From the NCBI RefSeq assembly GCF_900112255.1, contig NZ_FOLE01000012.1, forward strand, positions 1-64,000: a DNA stretch of 64,000 nt. The letters run 5' to 3'. Source of the DNA: Flexibacter flexilis DSM 6793 (GTDB lineage: Bacteria; Bacteroidota; Bacteroidia; Cytophagales; Flexibacteraceae). Positions 56,264 to 64,000 of this stretch are shown piece after piece. The number at the start of each line of letters is the position of its first letter. The stretch's first letter is position 1. The position numbers and the translations under genes were made by a program. The notes below the pieces were generated by a model. That model did not search any database. It had not been told where the DNA came from and was given only the letters and a program-made list of their open reading frames with translations.

Positions 56264-57112
56264 TTATTGCCATTTAAACGTTTTAATCAAAGCATCAAAT
56301 TGCTTTTTCTGTGCAGTCCAATCCGCATCGGGCATCTGTACGTTTACCAATACGTGTTGACCTTTGTTGCTGAGCAAATACACCAAACGGCGCGTTTGAC
56401 GGCGATTGTGTTCGTAATACAAATCAAACCATTTGATATTTTTAGTGCCTGTAATCAAGCCTTGCGTGCGGTAATTTCCTTTTTCGGCAGCCAAAAATTT
56501 ATTCGTCAACTCCTGACTTTTCAGGCCATAACCCAACGGCGAGAAATCAATCCATAACGCAATATTGCTTTTGGTCGAAAACCACAGCGCATCGGTTTCC
56601 TGAAAATGCTTGACGGCTTGCCCCTGCCAACCCTTCGGAACTGTAACCGAATAGCCGTGCGCTTTGTTTGTATAAATGCTTTTGGCGTTGGCTTTACTTT
56701 GGTCGGCAACGGTCAGCGCGGGGCGCAAAGCCAGCAGCCAAGGCCAACCCTGACTGGCTGATTTTAGCTCCAAAATCAATTCGTGTTGGTCAGCACGCGC
56801 CACCGAATACAAAACCAACGCCGCACCACCCACAGGTTTAAACAAAACAGTACGCTCAGATTCAGAGATTTGAAATGTACCTTCGGAAACGGAAAGCGGC
56901 GTAAGACGAGCTTGAAACGTCTCGTCGTCGGTGAGCGTCAGGCTCAGAAACTGAAAGTCCAGATATTCGTCGCGGTTTTCGGCCTGATATTCTTCTGGCG
57001 AAATAATCCACTGTCCCGCCAAGGCATCCCAATCCAAACTGGTATATTGATCTTGCGCAAAACAGGTTAGTGTACAAAATAACAAACAACAAAGTACAAA
57101 ATATTTTTTCAT
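56264..57112 (-). CDS. Secreted protein of unknown function, 282 aa
   Basis: Signal peptide MKKYFVLCCLLFCTLTCFAQ, cleaved near residue 20; the Cys pairs in it do not form a standard lipobox. The N-terminal half (about 25-125) is beta-rich. The C-terminal half (about 145-282) starts YTNKAHGYSVTVPKGWQG and resembles PsbP-like or eukaryote-exported DUF domains with a stress or lipid link. I do not recognise a family with confidence. It precedes the histidine phosphatase. Confidence 0.7.
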   Translation of the reverse strand: MKKYFVLCCLLFCTLTCFAQDQYTSLDWDALAGQWIISPEEYQAENRDEYLDFQFLSLTLTDDETFQARLTPLSVSEGTFQISESERTVLFKPVGGAALVLYSVARADQHELILELKSASQGWPWLLALRPALTVADQSKANAKSIYTNKAHGYSVTVPKGWQGQAVKHFQETDALWFSTKSNIALWIDFSPLGYGLKSQELTNKFLAAEKGNYRTQGLITGTKNIKWFDLYYEHNRRQTRRLVYLLSNKGQHVLVNVQMPDADWTAQKKQFDALIKTFKWQ

Positions 57113-57173
57113 TATGATTTTTTAGAAAATTAAACAAAATACAACGTCCAACGGCTCACAAATTTGAGGCCAC

Positions 57174-57219
57174 AAAAAACGGCCTGCTTTGCGCTTTGTG
57201 AGCGAATAACAGACCGTTT
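57174..57219 (-). terminator. Terminator of the ABC transporter gene
   Basis: Outer stem aaacggcctg / cagaccgttt (one mismatch) followed on the minus strand by a T-run. Confidence 0.7.
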
Positions 57220-57232
57220 CTTTATCAGATAA

Positions 57233-60200
57233 TTATTTGTTCGTAGCCGCAGGCCTTATTTTTTTGCCCTTTTTCTCAACTACTTCTTCTACTTTTTTGC
57301 GGAAAGAAAGTTTGTTGCGCCATTTCTCTGGAAGTTTAATGGCCGATAGTTTATCTACCAAAACGCCAGCCTTATCCAACAGTTTTTTGAGCGATTCTAA
57401 GTACAAAGTAAAGTACAAGAACAACGACATTAACCAAACTACAACAATGTTAAAGTAGTAAGTATCAAACACTTTACCGAAAAATGGTTTTTCGGGCGCA
57501 AAGAAATGCGTACGATAATCTATCGGCAAACGTAACATATTTGGCTCGTTGTAAACTGGGTCAACTTGCTGCACGATATGATTATTAAACTCAATAAACT
57601 TATTTTTCGTACTTACGTTGCGCACCAAATCCGAAAGACTTTCATTGAAATACTTGTTTTTCAGCTCTGTAAGTGAATATTTGGTCGTTGGCTTAGCCTC
57701 GTATTTACTCAAAAGTTCGTCTTTCTTCGCGTTAGCTTTGTTATAACGCTCCGTGTAATACACGGCGGCTTCGTCGATGTACACACGCAACACGCTGGCC
57801 GTTGCCGTATTGAATTTTTCGGGCGAAAGTTCGTGTTTCAAATCCATGCCTTTGGTGAATTTCACCAATTTATCCGAATGCAACGCATTATACAAAATCG
57901 TCAATTCTTTCGCCACTTTTTCGCGCGTCTCAGCGTCTTTAGCCTGATAGTTGGCCGAGCAATAATTCAGTTTACTAATCAGTTCAGGCAACAAATACGT
58001 TTGGTAATAATTGGCTACGCTTTCTGCTTTTTCTACCTTAAAAATAAGGTCTTGGTAAGTATTGTTTTTGAATTGTTGTACGGTAATCGCTTCAAATCCC
58101 CAACGCGATGCCGTAAAATCGGCCAACAATGGCACGCGGCCTTTGGCACTTACTTGGTCGTTGAGTTTATCGAAATTGAAAATCGCACCGCTCAAAATCA
58201 TTTGCGGAATGAGCAAAAGCGGAATGATAATGTAAATCGTAACCGCCGAATTGAAAGTAGCCGAAATATTGAGACCCAATATGTTAGCAAAACAAGACGT
58301 AGTGAAAAGCACAAACCAATACGTGAACGTCATGCCTTCGATGTCCAGAATGTAATTGCCCAACAACACGAATGTAAGCGTTTGTACACCCGACAGCAAG
58401 AACAAAATTGTTACTTTGGATAATAAATAACTGGTTCGGCTCAGGTTCAGGAACTTCTCACGGCGTTGAATTTTTCGGTCGCGAATAATCTCTTCCGCAC
58501 TCACCGTCAGCCCCATAAACAAGGCCACAATAATGCTGATAAGGATAAACGCAGGAATGTTATCGTTGTAACGGAACACATAATCGCCCGAATCTGGCGC
58601 GTTGCGGAAGCGAATAATAAACGCCAACAAAAACGCCAACAAAGGAGCTTCCAACAAGTTGATGAGCATGTATTGCGTGTTGGTAACTTTACTCAAAAAG
58701 TCACGAATCGTAAACACCGCAAACTGCACAAATTTCGATGGAATATTGAGCGATTGCGGTGGCGCATCGGCCACATCTTCGCGTTTTTCTATCTTAAAGT
58801 TTTTGGCATAAAGCTCGTGCCATTGGCTCGGCGTTACTTTGCGGGAGTTCGTAAACTGCCCGTATTCGTCCACAACCAACGCTTCCACGATATTGAAAAC
58901 CTGTTCGGGGTTTACGTTACCGCAAGTCGGACACTGGCCTCTGTCGCTGTCGATTTGGTTGGTCGTAGTCTTGAAATAAGTAACCGCCTCCACAGGATTG
59001 CCGTAGAAAATCGGGAAACCGCCCGTATCAAGCAAAAACAGCTTGTCAAACATTTTGTAAATGTCCGATGAAGGCTGGTGAATTACCACAAAAATCAACT
59101 TTCCTTTGAGGGAAAGTTCCTTGAGCAAATCAATTACGTTTTCTGAGTCGCGCGACGAAAGACCAGAAGTAGGTTCGTCCACGAACATCACGGCAGGTTC
59201 ACGAATCAACTCAAGTGCAATGTTAAGGCGTTTGCGTTGTCCACCACTAATTTTTTTGTTCATCACATTGCCCACCGTGATGTCTTTGATGTGCAACAGT
59301 CCCAAACTGGCCAACGTATGTTCTACTTTTTTGACTATTTCCGCTTCGGGCAAGTCTTTAAAGCATAGTTTGGCATTATAATAAAGGTTTTGGAAAACGG
59401 TCAGTTCTTCCAACAAAATATCATCTTGGGCAATATAGCCGATAATGCCTTTAATGCGGTCGTCGGCCTGATGGAGATTGATGCCATTGATAAGCACTTC
59501 GCCCAAGCTTGGTTTTTCGATACCCGCCAACACATTGAGCAAAGTCGTTTTGCCCGCACCACTACCGCCCATAATGGCGATGAGGCGGCCTGCTCCTTCC
59601 GAAATATTTATATCGCGCAAACCTATCGCGCCGTTCGGGAATCGGAACTCTAAGTCATTAACATTAAACGAAAGGTTATTGGACTTAGCATCGCTCATAA
59701 ATTTATTCACCACATCGCTATAGTACAAAGGCGCACCTTTCGAGGCCTTAATGATACTACCATGAGAATACAAGTAAATGCGATGCGGAGCCACCGTAAA
59801 GCCGTTGAGAGAGGTTTCGCTATGCCCCGTGTATTTGACGAAATACATATCCTCGCTCTTGATGAAAAGGAAGATTATTTCCCCATCAAGTTTCTCAGAA
59901 TGAATATGTTTGGCAAATTGGAGGGGTGCGGTCTCGCGGCTATCGGCAATGAGTATATCACTATAATCAAGTTGCGAAATTTCTTCTTGTACCACAAAAC
60001 TTTCAATCATTTTATACTCTTCGTTTCGGATATTAAAAACGTCCGAAACTGTATCAATGATTTGCATACGCTGTGGCGTAAAGTTTTTGTCAATGGCTAC
60101 GAGTTCGAGCAACTTTACGAGTACGATAAATTTTTGCTTTTGGGTAAGAGTCTTGTTAATTTTCTTACAAATACCCAATGTTTTTACAGAGTCTTTTACG

Positions 60201-60433
60201 GACGTGAGCTTGCGTTTTTTGCCTTCTGCACCTTCCTCAGCAGAAGCCTCTTCTTCTTTTCCTTCTTCTGCAAATTTATCATAAAGTGCAATATACTCTT
60301 TTACAGCATCGTGCGCGAGTTGCTGCTGAAAGTATTGCAATACAAAATTTCTTTCTCGTTCTGTTACCCCGCCGTCCTGTTTGGTAATAATGGCAAACAG
60401 CTGGGTCAGGGCTTTGAGTATTTCTTCACTCAT
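57233..60433 (-). CDS. TerB-like domain fused to an ABCG-type ABC transporter
   Basis: 1,066 aa half-transporter. Residues about 1-140 form a TerB/DjlA-like helical domain (LFAIITKQDGGVTERERNFV). A small beta region (about 150-255, SDVVNKF, resembling an FHA segment) leads to the ATPase: Walker A GGSGAGKTTLLN (near 290), signature ISGGQRKRLNIALEL, Walker B VMFVDEPTSGLSS, H-loop VIHQPSSD. A CPTCGN zinc-ribbon-like motif lies near 505. At least six membrane helices follow (about 585-800, 1010-1030), with a long soluble domain before the last. White/ABCG-like exporters move lipids or drugs; the substrate is unknown. Confidence 0.88.
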   Translation of the reverse strand: MSEEILKALTQLFAIITKQDGGVTERERNFVLQYFQQQLAHDAVKEYIALYDKFAEEGKEEEASAEEGAEGKKRKLTSVKDSVKTLGICKKINKTLTQKQKFIVLVKLLELVAIDKNFTPQRMQIIDTVSDVFNIRNEEYKMIESFVVQEEISQLDYSDILIADSRETAPLQFAKHIHSEKLDGEIIFLFIKSEDMYFVKYTGHSETSLNGFTVAPHRIYLYSHGSIIKASKGAPLYYSDVVNKFMSDAKSNNLSFNVNDLEFRFPNGAIGLRDINISEGAGRLIAIMGGSGAGKTTLLNVLAGIEKPSLGEVLINGINLHQADDRIKGIIGYIAQDDILLEELTVFQNLYYNAKLCFKDLPEAEIVKKVEHTLASLGLLHIKDITVGNVMNKKISGGQRKRLNIALELIREPAVMFVDEPTSGLSSRDSENVIDLLKELSLKGKLIFVVIHQPSSDIYKMFDKLFLLDTGGFPIFYGNPVEAVTYFKTTTNQIDSDRGQCPTCGNVNPEQVFNIVEALVVDEYGQFTNSRKVTPSQWHELYAKNFKIEKREDVADAPPQSLNIPSKFVQFAVFTIRDFLSKVTNTQYMLINLLEAPLLAFLLAFIIRFRNAPDSGDYVFRYNDNIPAFILISIIVALFMGLTVSAEEIIRDRKIQRREKFLNLSRTSYLLSKVTILFLLSGVQTLTFVLLGNYILDIEGMTFTYWFVLFTTSCFANILGLNISATFNSAVTIYIIIPLLLIPQMILSGAIFNFDKLNDQVSAKGRVPLLADFTASRWGFEAITVQQFKNNTYQDLIFKVEKAESVANYYQTYLLPELISKLNYCSANYQAKDAETREKVAKELTILYNALHSDKLVKFTKGMDLKHELSPEKFNTATASVLRVYIDEAAVYYTERYNKANAKKDELLSKYEAKPTTKYSLTELKNKYFNESLSDLVRNVSTKNKFIEFNNHIVQQVDPVYNEPNMLRLPIDYRTHFFAPEKPFFGKVFDTYYFNIVVVWLMSLFLYFTLYLESLKKLLDKAGVLVDKLSAIKLPEKWRNKLSFRKKVEEVVEKKGKKIRPAATNK

Positions 60434-60481
60434 AGTACAAACAACAAACGGTATTTTCTAAAAATAACATTAGAGAGCCAG

Positions 60482-60507
60482 CCTCCCACAAGGATTTGTT
60501 TGGGAGG
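60482..60507 (-). other. Hairpin in the leader of the ABC transporter gene
   Basis: Perfect stem cctccca / tgggagg around a 12-nt loop, 49 bp upstream of the ABC gene start and just past the siaC terminator. No T-run. Confidence 0.4.
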
Positions 60508-60514
60508 TGTATAT

Positions 60515-60547
60515 AAAAAAAATGCTACTATTAAAAGTAGCTTTTTT
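60515..60547 (-). terminator. Terminator of the siaC-like gene
   Basis: Stem gctact / agtagc flanked by A and T runs on both sides, 29 bp past the stop at 60576. Confidence 0.8.
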
Positions 60548-60575
60548 GTATTGAGATCAAGGATTTTTGTCCTGA

Positions 60576-60938
60576 TTAATAGGTTTCAAATTCGAAAGGA
60601 ATTTCTACCAATTCCGAGAATTCTTGACCTGCTTCTTCCATATCTTCGTCATCTTCATGGAAATACCAAACCACGCTGGCATTATCCACATCTTCCAATT
60701 TAGAAAGAATATCTAAAATAAGTTTAGATGAGGCTGTGTTAAAGTATTCAAGTTTGAAGACGAATTTAGTCTCTGAATTAGGGCCATCGCTATATTTTTC
60801 AAGCCAGTCTAACACAGGTTGATAAAATTCGGCAGTATCTTCAGGAAGTGAACGGCCAGATATTTCAAAAATACCATTTTTGCTATCTAAGATGATTTTG
60901 GGGGTATCCTCCGTACCTTCAAGGCTTATGATTTCCAT
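60576..60938 (-). CDS. SiaC-family regulatory phosphoprotein (DUF1987)
   Basis: 120 aa, a STAS-like substrate of a partner-switching system. The phospho-acceptor motif NTASS lies at 67-71, with Thr68 at the position of the phosphorylated Thr68 of Pseudomonas aeruginosa SiaC. The DUF1987 features ISGRSLPEDTAEFYQPVLDW (27-46) and VVWYFHEDDEDMEEAG (93-108) are conserved. In Pseudomonas the unphosphorylated form binds the diguanylate cyclase SiaD. No SiaD gene is seen here. It lies 48 bp downstream of the SiaB-like kinase on the same strand. Confidence 0.9.
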   Translation of the reverse strand: MEIISLEGTEDTPKIILDSKNGIFEISGRSLPEDTAEFYQPVLDWLEKYSDGPNSETKFVFKLEYFNTASSKLILDILSKLEDVDNASVVWYFHEDDEDMEEAGQEFSELVEIPFEFETY

Positions 60939-60986
60939 ATATTATAAAAGATTTTTTTGTCGAAAAATAAAACCGTAGCTTAACTA

Positions 60987-61538
60987 CTAGTCCAGAGCTT
61001 TACGTGAAATAGTGGTTTTGAGCGAGAAGAAAAACACATTGTTTTCCAATGGTTCGAAGTCGTATTCAAGTTTTTGTCCAGACTTACGCGCCATATCAAC
61101 AAAACCCAAACCAGCACCTCCTTTATCCGAAAGGTCTCCGTTTTTAATAATTTCTTTGTACAAAGCCTTCAGACCTTCTTTGTCTAAGCTATTAATTTCG
61201 TCGAGTTTGTTGCGAAGCAAATCTACTTTATCACCTTTGATAGGGTTACCAGAAGTAATAACATAGTCGTCGTTTTCTTTTCCTATCATAAAGATAGCAC
61301 TGTTTCGCATATCAACAACAGCAGAAAACTCGTCGGCGTGCTTAACAATATTTTGTAAGCATTCCACCATCACGTTAAACACTTTACGTTTAATGCCCGA
61401 CTCTTCCCCAATGGAATCCATATTACGCTCAGCCATCGAAAGGACAGACTTGGTAATCTCTTGGGTGAATTCACCTTCGTAAACCAGCATCAACTTTCTG
61501 GATACCATGGTTTTGTGGAGTTCATAAATATATTTCAT
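60987..61538 (-). CDS. SiaB-family protein kinase (DUF6272, GHKL fold)
   Basis: 183 aa. GHKL ATPase fold: N-box NVMVECLQNIVKHA (near residue 55-68) and G-box DKGGAGLGFVDMARKSG (about 138-154). SiaB phosphorylates SiaC on Thr and so opposes SiaA. The order SiaA, SiaB, SiaC on the minus strand matches Pseudomonas. The start at 61538 gives MKYIYELHKTM. The gap to the phosphatase gene upstream is about 147 bp. Confidence 0.9.
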   Translation of the reverse strand: MKYIYELHKTMVSRKLMLVYEGEFTQEITKSVLSMAERNMDSIGEESGIKRKVFNVMVECLQNIVKHADEFSAVVDMRNSAIFMIGKENDDYVITSGNPIKGDKVDLLRNKLDEINSLDKEGLKALYKEIIKNGDLSDKGGAGLGFVDMARKSGQKLEYDFEPLENNVFFFSLKTTISRKALD

Positions 61539-61685
61539 AGACGCTTGATTTGGGAGCTTATTTATTTTACTGCATCATTAAGTTCTTTAATCGAACAAAC
61601 TTGGCCGTGCAATATATCATTTCGAGGCCAATATTATAAAGTTTTTGTGGAAAATAATTTATTTTTTTCAAGTTTATTTCAAGAA

Positions 61686-64000
61686 CTATAATCTGATACC
61701 AATCATCAGAACGTCGTCGGTTTGTTTTCCATCACCTTTCCATTCTTCAAATTCTGTATCATAAATATTAGATAGTTCCATCATTGGTTTGCTGCCATTA
61801 TTTTGCAATATCTCGCGAATGCGTTTTGGCGAAAACTTGCGATTATCCCTGCCACCGAATTGGTCTGGGAAGCCGTCGGAGCAGAATACCAACACATCAC
61901 CATCGTTGTAATCAATAGTTCTTGTCGCGAAATTCGAGCGGTTTTTGTATTGGCCACCACCGATAGGGAACTTATCTCCTTTGATTTCTTCCAACTCACC
62001 ATTAGCCGACAAGTAATAAAGCGGACGGTGCGCACCCGAAAACTGCATTTGACGAGTCGTTTTATTGATACGGCACAAGGCAATATCCATACCGTCACGC
62101 GTGGCACTATCGCCACCATCTTGGCGCAATGTTTTGGTTACGGCTTCATCAAGCGAATCTAAAATAGTACCCGTATCCGAGAAATCTTTCAATACGTTGT
62201 TGAGCAAGAAATAACCAATCAACGAAATCAAAGCACCCGGTACGCCGTGTCCCGTACAGTCCACTGCCGCAATAAAAATATCATCATCTTTTTGCAAGAA
62301 CCAAGGGAAGTCACCACTCACCACGTCGCGCGGTTTGTACAAAATAAACGAATCAGGGAACGTGTATTGTATCGTTTCGTTGTCTGGCAAAATGGCCACC
62401 TGAATACGTTTGGCGTAGTTAATACTTTCCGTAATTTTCTTGTTTTTGGTCTGAATCTCCAATTCGATGAGCTTACGTTCGGTAATATCATGCGATACAA
62501 GAAGCACCGATTCAAGGCGTTGCTCTTCGTTATATTCAGGAATGGCACTTACGTGCATCATTCTATTGCCCATGAACGAATTGAAATCAATTTCGGTCGC
62601 AACTTTATCTTGTTTTTCAAGCACTTGGTCAATAATGTTGCGCCAAGCCTCCAACAAGCCGCCTTCCAATGATGTTTCATTGATATTGGTACGCAACAAA
62701 TCACTTGGTTTCACACCTGTATATTGTTCGATTACAGGGTTGATATAGAAGAACTTCCCTTCTTTATTTACGCGCGTAATAAGGTCGGGACTATTCTCAG
62801 AAAGTGCCTGCATTTGGCCACGCATACGCGACTCTTTCTCTGCTCTGCGTCGTTCGGTAATATCGCGAGAGTTCACTACGATACCTTCAATAGCAGGATC
62901 GGAAAGTAAGTTTGTACCAGTCGCTTCCAACCAAATACGTTCTCCATTTTTGCGCATATAGCTAAACTGAATCGTAATGGTATGGTCTGGGTCAGCCATA
63001 AGGTCTGCGAACATTTTATCAACAGCAGCCACACCTTCTTCATGCACATATACAATGTCTTTGATGCCAATCATCTCCTCTGGACGATAGCCCAAAATCT
63101 TCTCTACCGAAGGGCTGATATAACGAATAGTTCCGTCTTCTTCGTAGATAGTAATAACTTCGGAAGCGTTTTCCAAAAGCACCTGCATACGTTTTTGGGT
63201 GCGATTTACCTCTTCGATTTGTTCTTCTAATTGAATGTTAGAACGCTTCAACTCTTCTTGTGTCGCAGCCATTTCCTCTGCATTTTGGCGCAACTCTTCT
63301 TGTTGTTGTTGCAACTCAAAACTCATCTTTTGTGATGCGGCCAACAAGTTACGAGTACGTTCGTTTACCTGAATATTGAAGATGGTACGCGCAATGATTT
63401 GGCTAATCTCTTGTACAAAACGTACCTGAGCAGGTGCAAAACGCTCAAAACCAGCCAATTCCAACACGCCATTTACTTCTTCGTTGGTAATAAGCGGCAC
63501 AATAAGGATACAGCTCGGACGGCGGTCGCCAAGCAAACCTGACGTAATACTCACATAGTCATAAGGAATTTCGGTGCGCAAAATTGTATCTTGCTCAATG
63601 GCAGCTTGCCCGACAAGGCCTTCACCAAAATTAAATTTAGCAGATAAGTATTTCTTTTTATTGTATGCGTAGCTTGACTTCAGCTCAATAGACGTTTTGC
63701 CGTTTTCCTGTCTGTCCACTACATAAAACGCGCCTTGTATTGCCCCAACTTTATTGGTAATAAAAGAAACGATTTCGTCGCCTAAGCTGGCAATTTCATT
63801 GTGTCGGCGCAAAATTTCGCCAATTTCGGCCACCCCGCGAACAATCCAGTTACGTTCATCATCACGTTTGGAAGCATCTTGAAGGCTTTGGCGCATGTTC
63901 ATCAACGACACGCCCAAAGTATCGCCTTCGCTCATTGGCTTAAAGTCAGCCTGAAAATCACCTTCCCCGATTTTGTGCGCAAAGTTGGCTGTACGTTTCA
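61686..64000 (-). CDS. SiaA-like HAMP-GAF-PAS-PAS-PP2C phosphatase (5' end beyond right edge)
   Basis: The frame stays open past the ATG at 63935 to the window edge, and the added codons (KRTANFAHKIGEGDFQADF) read as the end of a HAMP domain, so the start and probably a membrane sensor domain lie off-window. Residues are counted from 63935: GAF about 40-195, coiled coil to 255, PAS about 260-370 (YISPSVEKILGYRPEEMIG), PAS about 380-490, PP2C/SpoIIE about 505-749. The metal acids lie in VSGDFPWF, AAVDCTGHGVPGA, CSDGFPDQFGG and QTDDVLMIG. It should dephosphorylate the SiaC-like protein. Confidence 0.93.
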   Translation of the reverse strand, partial: KRTANFAHKIGEGDFQADFKPMSEGDTLGVSLMNMRQSLQDASKRDDERNWIVRGVAEIGEILRRHNEIASLGDEIVSFITNKVGAIQGAFYVVDRQENGKTSIELKSSYAYNKKKYLSAKFNFGEGLVGQAAIEQDTILRTEIPYDYVSITSGLLGDRRPSCILIVPLITNEEVNGVLELAGFERFAPAQVRFVQEISQIIARTIFNIQVNERTRNLLAASQKMSFELQQQQEELRQNAEEMAATQEELKRSNIQLEEQIEEVNRTQKRMQVLLENASEVITIYEEDGTIRYISPSVEKILGYRPEEMIGIKDIVYVHEEGVAAVDKMFADLMADPDHTITIQFSYMRKNGERIWLEATGTNLLSDPAIEGIVVNSRDITERRRAEKESRMRGQMQALSENSPDLITRVNKEGKFFYINPVIEQYTGVKPSDLLRTNINETSLEGGLLEAWRNIIDQVLEKQDKVATEIDFNSFMGNRMMHVSAIPEYNEEQRLESVLLVSHDITERKLIELEIQTKNKKITESINYAKRIQVAILPDNETIQYTFPDSFILYKPRDVVSGDFPWFLQKDDDIFIAAVDCTGHGVPGALISLIGYFLLNNVLKDFSDTGTILDSLDEAVTKTLRQDGGDSATRDGMDIALCRINKTTRQMQFSGAHRPLYYLSANGELEEIKGDKFPIGGGQYKNRSNFATRTIDYNDGDVLVFCSDGFPDQFGGRDNRKFSPKRIREILQNNGSKPMMELSNIYDTEFEEWKGDGKQTDDVLMIGIRL

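Noticed and set aside
63935-63935. ATG at 63935 as the true start of the SiaA-like phosphatase
   Set aside because: The frame is open further upstream and encodes HAMP-like residues up to the window edge, so the ATG is internal.

Overview
The window comes from a chromosome of the phylum Bacteroidota, most likely the order Cytophagales. This rests on several traits seen together: a giant SprB-like surface protein, a type IX secretion (T9SS) sorting tail, a SusC-style carboxypeptidase-like domain fused to a TonB receptor, DUF4836, WG repeats, a two-component propeller sensor, and TAnnTTTG promoter boxes with almost no Shine-Dalgarno sites. The species cannot be named from the sequence. Coding density is high, most genes are on the minus strand, and many units end in clear hairpin terminators. 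I found no rRNA, tRNA, IS element, phage or CRISPR array.

Layout: 1-5870 is the 5' part of a giant secreted repeat protein (minus strand, running off the left edge). 6.4-9.5 kb holds a 140-aa orphan gene and four TerD-family genes. 9.7-14 kb holds cyanophycin synthetase, aroB and rpmB. 14.3-21.9 kb holds a patatin phospholipase, an AT-rich membrane protein, pfkA, glmM, lepB and a YqeY protein. 22-27.8 kb is a surface-polysaccharide set: a NeuB-type synthase, a UDP-glucuronate-type epimerase, a UDP-sugar dehydrogenase and a Wzc-type tyrosine kinase. 27.9-33.3 kb is a probable signalling operon: a periplasmic propeller fused to an adenylyl cyclase, an HD hydrolase, and a phosphatase with a cyclic-nucleotide-binding domain. 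33.4-48.7 kb is mixed housekeeping and envelope functions: PIN, SufE, EVE, a T9SS-exported hydrolase, HisIE, a siderophore receptor, radical SAM, a response regulator, a PDZ-hydrolase, an acyltransferase, a TlpA-type thioredoxin, thiolase, DprA and a PrsW-like protein. 48.8-57.1 kb has an ABC ATPase with a DUF4836 lipoprotein, a TPR/WG-repeat protein, glutathione peroxidase, 3-hydroxybutyrate dehydrogenase, a histidine phosphatase and a secreted unknown. 57.2-64 kb has a TerB-ABCG fusion transporter and a SiaC-SiaB-SiaA-like partner-switching set; the SiaA-like gene runs off the right edge.

Three groups look most worth following. The first is the cAMP module at 27.9-33.3 kb, where signal sensing, cAMP synthesis, a possible hydrolase and a cAMP-responsive phosphatase lie in one gene run. 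The second is the SiaABC-like switch at 60.6-64 kb, which here has no diguanylate cyclase neighbour. The third is the giant adhesin, whose 261-bp repeats are nearly identical in DNA and probably recombine. Both regulatory systems end in PP2C/SpoIIE phosphatases with closely related catalytic domains, so cross-talk is possible (inference).
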